This document shows, piece by piece, positions 5,577 through 7,802 of a stretch of 7,802 nucleotides of DNA (position 1 is its first letter; the number at the start of each line of letters is the position of its first letter). The position numbers were made by a program, and so were the translations under genes. The notes under the pieces are model-generated. The model saw nothing but the letters and a program-made list of their open reading frames with translations. It had not been told where the DNA came from and ran no database searches. The stretch spans positions 1 through 7,802 of the forward strand of contig CAZRDB010000219.1 in assembly GCA_964598695.1 (NCBI GenBank), in the 5' to 3' direction. Source of the stretch: CAZRDB01 sp964598695. Lineage in GTDB: Bacteria; Armatimonadota; Zipacnadia; UBA1398.

Positions 5577-7409
5577 CTACTGGTCATCCAGTCGGTACCG
5601 CATGTTGGTGACGGCGACGCCCGGCATCGAGCGGAGAACGATCTGCAGCCACGTCGCGGTGTGGTTGTGGAGCATGCTCTCCCACCACCGGTTCACGACG
5701 AACTCCGGCACGATCACCGTCACGAAACCGAAGCCCTCCTCGCGCTGCACCTGCCGGATGTACTCGACGAGCGGCTCGGCGTAGGAGCGGTAGGGCGACT
5801 GGATGATGATCAGCTCCAGATCGCGCTCCCACTCCCCCCAGAGCCGCTTCACCCGCGGATTGTCGTGTCCCTCGATCTCGACGTGGATGCAGCGCGCGGT
5901 CCCCTCCAGCGACTGTAGGTAATGCAGGCCGTTTTGGGACCCGCGGTTCATCCCGCCCACGAGGAGGATGTTCAGGTTCTTAGTCTGGGGGCGGGCCTGG
6001 GCGCCCTCGAGCGTCAGGTGCGCCGCCACGTAGTCGTAGTGGCGCTTGGTCGCCCGGAGCACGAGGACGATCAGCGGGATCAGGAGGCAGACGATCCAAG
6101 CGCCGTAGACGAACTTGGTGACCGCGACCACGACCAGCACCACGCCGGTGGTCGCGGCGCCGATGCCGTTGACGATCGCGCCGTAGCGCCAGCCCGGCTG
6201 GCGGCCGCGCGTCCAGTGGCGCACCATGCCGGCCTGCGAGAAGGTGAACGCCGTGAAGACCCCGACCGCGTACAGCGGGATCAGCCGCGTGACCTCGCCC
6301 CCGAACGCCACCAGGAGCCCGATGGCGAGCAGCGCGAGGCCCACGATGCCGTTCGAGTAGACCAGCCGATCGCCCAGGTTGGTGAGCTGCCGCGGCAGGT
6401 ACCCGCCCTGCGCCATGAACGCCGCGAGCCGGGGGAAGCCGTTGAAGCTGGTGTTGGCGGCCAGGATCAGGATCACGCAGGTCATCGTCTGGAGGAGGTA
6501 GTACGGAGCCGAGCCGTGCCCGTACGCCGCCCGCGCGATCTGCGACATCACGGTCTCGCTCTCACTGGGCTGGACGCCGATCCGGTGGGCGAGGTAGGAG
6601 GAGCCGAGCACCATCGCGCTCAGGAGCAAGCCGAGCAGCGCCAGGCAGCGGCCGGCGAGCTTGCTGCGCGGCTCCCGGAACGCCTCGACCCCGTCGGCGA
6701 CGGCCTCGATCCCCGTGAGGGTCGCGCCGCCCGAGGCGAACGCTCGCAGGATCAGCCACAGCGAGACCGTGCCGGTCACCCCGGCCGCCTCCTCCGGAGA
6801 GAGCGGCGGCGCGACCGGGAGAGTGCCGCTCGCCGACTTCCACAGCCCGATCGCGACCATTCCGAGCATCAGGGCGATGAAGGCGTAGACGAAGGCGCCG
6901 ACCATCGTCGCCGATTCGCGCAGGCCGCGCAGGTTGACGAGCATCGTGACGAGCACGGCCAACACGCCGAGGTGAACGCGCCAGGGGCCCAGCACGGGCC
7001 AGGCCGAGGTGATCGCCGCGACTCCGGCCGCCGTGCTTACGGCGACGGTCAGGACGTAGTCGGTGAGGAGCGCTCCCCCCGCGATGTGGGAGGGGAGAGG
7101 CCCGAGGTTGTCGCGCGCGACCGCGTAGGCGCCGCCCCCGCGCGGGAACGCGACCACCGTCTGGCGGTACGAGGTCACCACGATGCCGAGGAGCACCACG
7201 ACCGCGATCGAGATCGGGCCGAGGTAGGCCAGGGCGCCCCGCCCCGCCTCGCCGAGCACGATCAGCACTTCCTCCGGACCGTACGCGACCGAGGACAGCG
7301 CATCCGAGGCGAAGACCGCGAGGCCGCCGAGCAGCCCCAGTGTCTCGTGCTCCCGTCGCTGTGTCGCGAGTGGCGAGCCCAACAACAGCCTGCGAACGGC
7401 GCCCATCAT
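5577..7409 (-). CDS. kimA: KimA-type high-affinity potassium importer (APC superfamily, KUP-like)
   Basis: The 610-residue protein matches B. subtilis KimA (YdaO, about 607 residues) along its length, from memory of that sequence. Shared stretches include SDALSSVAYG (35-44), SYRQTVVAFPRGGGAY (80-95), GGALLTDYVLTVAVS (111-125), NLRGLRESA (159-167), ANTSFNGFPRLA (318-329) and IPLYAVGVF (377-385). KimA is a dimeric proton-coupled K+ symporter in the cytoplasmic membrane. Residues reported to line its ion path appear to be kept: Asp36, Tyr43, Asp117, Thr121, Ser125 and Thr230. About twelve membrane segments occupy residues 25-452, followed by a soluble cytosolic domain from about 477 to 610 (NILLVGGM, LELIIIQSPYRSY, VTVIVPEFVV). 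Two ATG codons stand in tandem; the first (7409) gives the same N-terminal length as KimA. A GAGGAG lies at 7422-7427, 12 nt upstream. It diverges from the uroporphyrinogen decarboxylase-like gene and heads the nagB-HAD direction. Many databases would call this simply an amino acid permease. Confidence 0.88.
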   Translation of the reverse strand: MMGAVRRLLLGSPLATQRREHETLGLLGGLAVFASDALSSVAYGPEEVLIVLGEAGRGALAYLGPISIAVVVLLGIVVTSYRQTVVAFPRGGGAYAVARDNLGPLPSHIAGGALLTDYVLTVAVSTAAGVAAITSAWPVLGPWRVHLGVLAVLVTMLVNLRGLRESATMVGAFVYAFIALMLGMVAIGLWKSASGTLPVAPPLSPEEAAGVTGTVSLWLILRAFASGGATLTGIEAVADGVEAFREPRSKLAGRCLALLGLLLSAMVLGSSYLAHRIGVQPSESETVMSQIARAAYGHGSAPYYLLQTMTCVILILAANTSFNGFPRLAAFMAQGGYLPRQLTNLGDRLVYSNGIVGLALLAIGLLVAFGGEVTRLIPLYAVGVFTAFTFSQAGMVRHWTRGRQPGWRYGAIVNGIGAATTGVVLVVVAVTKFVYGAWIVCLLIPLIVLVLRATKRHYDYVAAHLTLEGAQARPQTKNLNILLVGGMNRGSQNGLHYLQSLEGTARCIHVEIEGHDNPRVKRLWGEWERDLELIIIQSPYRSYAEPLVEYIRQVQREEGFGFVTVIVPEFVVNRWWESMLHNHTATWLQIVLRSMPGVAVTNMRYRLDDQ

Positions 7410-7488
7410 CGTGCGGAGTCACTCCTCAGGCGGGGTCGATGCCCCGGGGCCTCACGGGGAGGCGGCGCTCCCGTCACTGCCACGGACG
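7410..7488 (-). promoter_or_regulatory. Structured leader of kimA with several short hairpins
   Basis: The predicted 5' leader can form three hairpins in a row, read on the minus strand. The first, 7474-7454, is a 7-bp stem with one bulged base and a 6-base loop. The second is CGGGG-N6-CCCCG at 7446-7431. The third is GGAG-TGA-CTCC at 7425-7415, whose 5' arm is the probable ribosome binding site. Upstream CCGT at about 7485-7482 could also pair with ACGG of the first stem, giving an alternative fold. The conserved c-di-AMP (ydaO) riboswitch core is not seen. In GC-rich DNA short stems are frequent, so regulation is only suspected. Confidence 0.3.
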
Positions 7489-7494
7489 AACCGG

Positions 7495-7500
7495 ATCATA
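7495..7500 (-). promoter_or_regulatory. Candidate -10 element for kimA
   Basis: TATGAT on the minus strand differs from TATAAT by one base and stands out in this GC-rich region. Transcription would start near 7488 and give a leader of about 79 nt. No good -35 lies 16-18 nt further upstream. Confidence 0.4.
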
Positions 7501-7566
7501 CCACGTTGCTCGCCCGTTCGGACCGCCCCTCGGCCGGAGGAGCCGCGCGGTCGCGGCGCGAAGTGA

Positions 7567-7581
7567 CCCCTCCGGAAGGGG
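7567..7581 (+). promoter_or_regulatory. Ribosome binding site inside a small hairpin, uroporphyrinogen decarboxylase-like gene
   Basis: CCCCT at 7567-7571 pairs with AGGGG at 7577-7581 around a 5-base loop. The 3' arm is part of GGAAGGGGA (7574-7582), the purine-rich ribosome binding site 6 nt before the ATG at 7589. It supports that start and could dampen translation when folded. Confidence 0.4.
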
Positions 7582-7588
7582 ACTGACC

Positions 7589-7802
7589 ATGTCCAGCGCT
7601 CCCACCGAGTTCGAGGCCCACAACGACGAGGTCCGCGAGGTCTGGCGGGCCTACCACGAAGGACGGCCGACGCGAACCCCGATGATCCTCGGCGTCAACC
7701 CGCGGCTGCTGCTGCTCGACCCCGCGCTCAACCCCGAGGGCGTCACCTTCCGGCAGTACTTCGAGGACCCGGCGGTCATGTTCGACGTGCAGCTCCGCAC
7801 CG
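7589..7802 (+). CDS. Uroporphyrinogen decarboxylase-like protein, N-terminal part only
   Basis: The gene starts at 7589 behind a good ribosome binding site and runs off the right edge with 71 codons visible and no stop. The first residues, MSSAPTEFEAHNDEVREVWRA in outline, form a charged helix. It is followed by GRPTRTPMILGVNPRLLL, LDPALNPEGVTFRQYFEDP and VMFDVQL. The pattern 'helix, then G-[KR]-P-x-R-x-P, then NPR...LLDP.LN..G.TFR.YFEDP..M..VQL' is one I associate with the uroporphyrinogen decarboxylase/corrinoid methyltransferase superfamily proteins found in several environmental phyla, not with the haem-pathway HemE. No catalytic residue is yet in view, so the reaction is unknown and the family call rests on the N-terminal pattern alone. 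It diverges from kimA over 179 bases. Confidence 0.5.
   Translation, partial: MSSAPTEFEAHNDEVREVWRAYHEGRPTRTPMILGVNPRLLLLDPALNPEGVTFRQYFEDPAVMFDVQLRT

Noticed and set aside
5922..7586. A long open frame on the plus strand opposite kimA
   Set aside because: It is the antisense shadow of kimA: the product is rich in Arg, His, Asp and Gln with no domain, while the minus strand gives a clear membrane transporter.
7410..7588. A c-di-AMP (ydaO) riboswitch upstream of kimA
   Set aside because: I looked for its conserved GGGnnAACC-like and GAAUCC-like core segments and did not find them in the right order; the leader from the candidate promoter is also too short.
1..7802. tRNA, rRNA, CRISPR arrays, insertion sequences or attachment sites
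   Set aside because: No tRNA-like arm sequences, regular repeats, transposase-like coding or flanking direct repeats were seen on either strand.

Overview
This is a GC-rich bacterial chromosomal window (roughly 70% GC by eye) carrying two partial and five complete protein-coding genes. I see no RNA genes, no insertion sequences and no CRISPR array. The mix of genes is McrBC, a Gfo/Idh/MocA oxidoreductase, a TPR lipoprotein, a HAD hydrolase, a NagB-type deaminase, a KimA-type potassium importer and a uroporphyrinogen decarboxylase-like protein. It would fit a GC-rich environmental lineage such as Armatimonadota, Planctomycetota or Chloroflexota. That placement is a guess from gene style only. 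A run of ten N inside the second gene shows that the sequence is a draft or metagenomic assembly.

Layout: (1) 3-1693, plus strand, is the tail of an mcrB GTPase gene overlapping a full-length mcrC nuclease gene, the 3' part of a modification-dependent restriction operon whose main part lies left of the window. (2) 1665-2663, minus strand, is a Gfo/Idh/MocA dehydrogenase converging on mcrC with a 29-base overlap. (3) 2781-4031, plus strand, is a TPR lipoprotein diverging from the dehydrogenase across a 117-base gap. (4) 4045-7409, minus strand, holds kimA, nagB and a HAD hydrolase gene in that transcriptional order. NagB and HAD lie 1 nt apart; kimA and nagB are 49 nt apart with a perfect hairpin between them. 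(5) From 7589, plus strand, is the start of a uroporphyrinogen decarboxylase-like gene that runs off the right edge and diverges from kimA.

Functionally, McrB and McrC would act together as a GTP-driven endonuclease against modified foreign DNA. NagB channels glucosamine-6-phosphate into glycolysis, and the tightly coupled HAD protein probably acts on a related small phosphorylated or halogenated substrate. KimA imports potassium. Its leader can form several short hairpins, one covering the probable ribosome binding site, and it does not resemble the c-di-AMP (ydaO) riboswitch that controls kimA in Bacillus. I found no convincing undescribed multi-gene system. The points most worth checking are the kimA leader, the atypical HAD active site next to NagB, and the assembly gap in mcrC.
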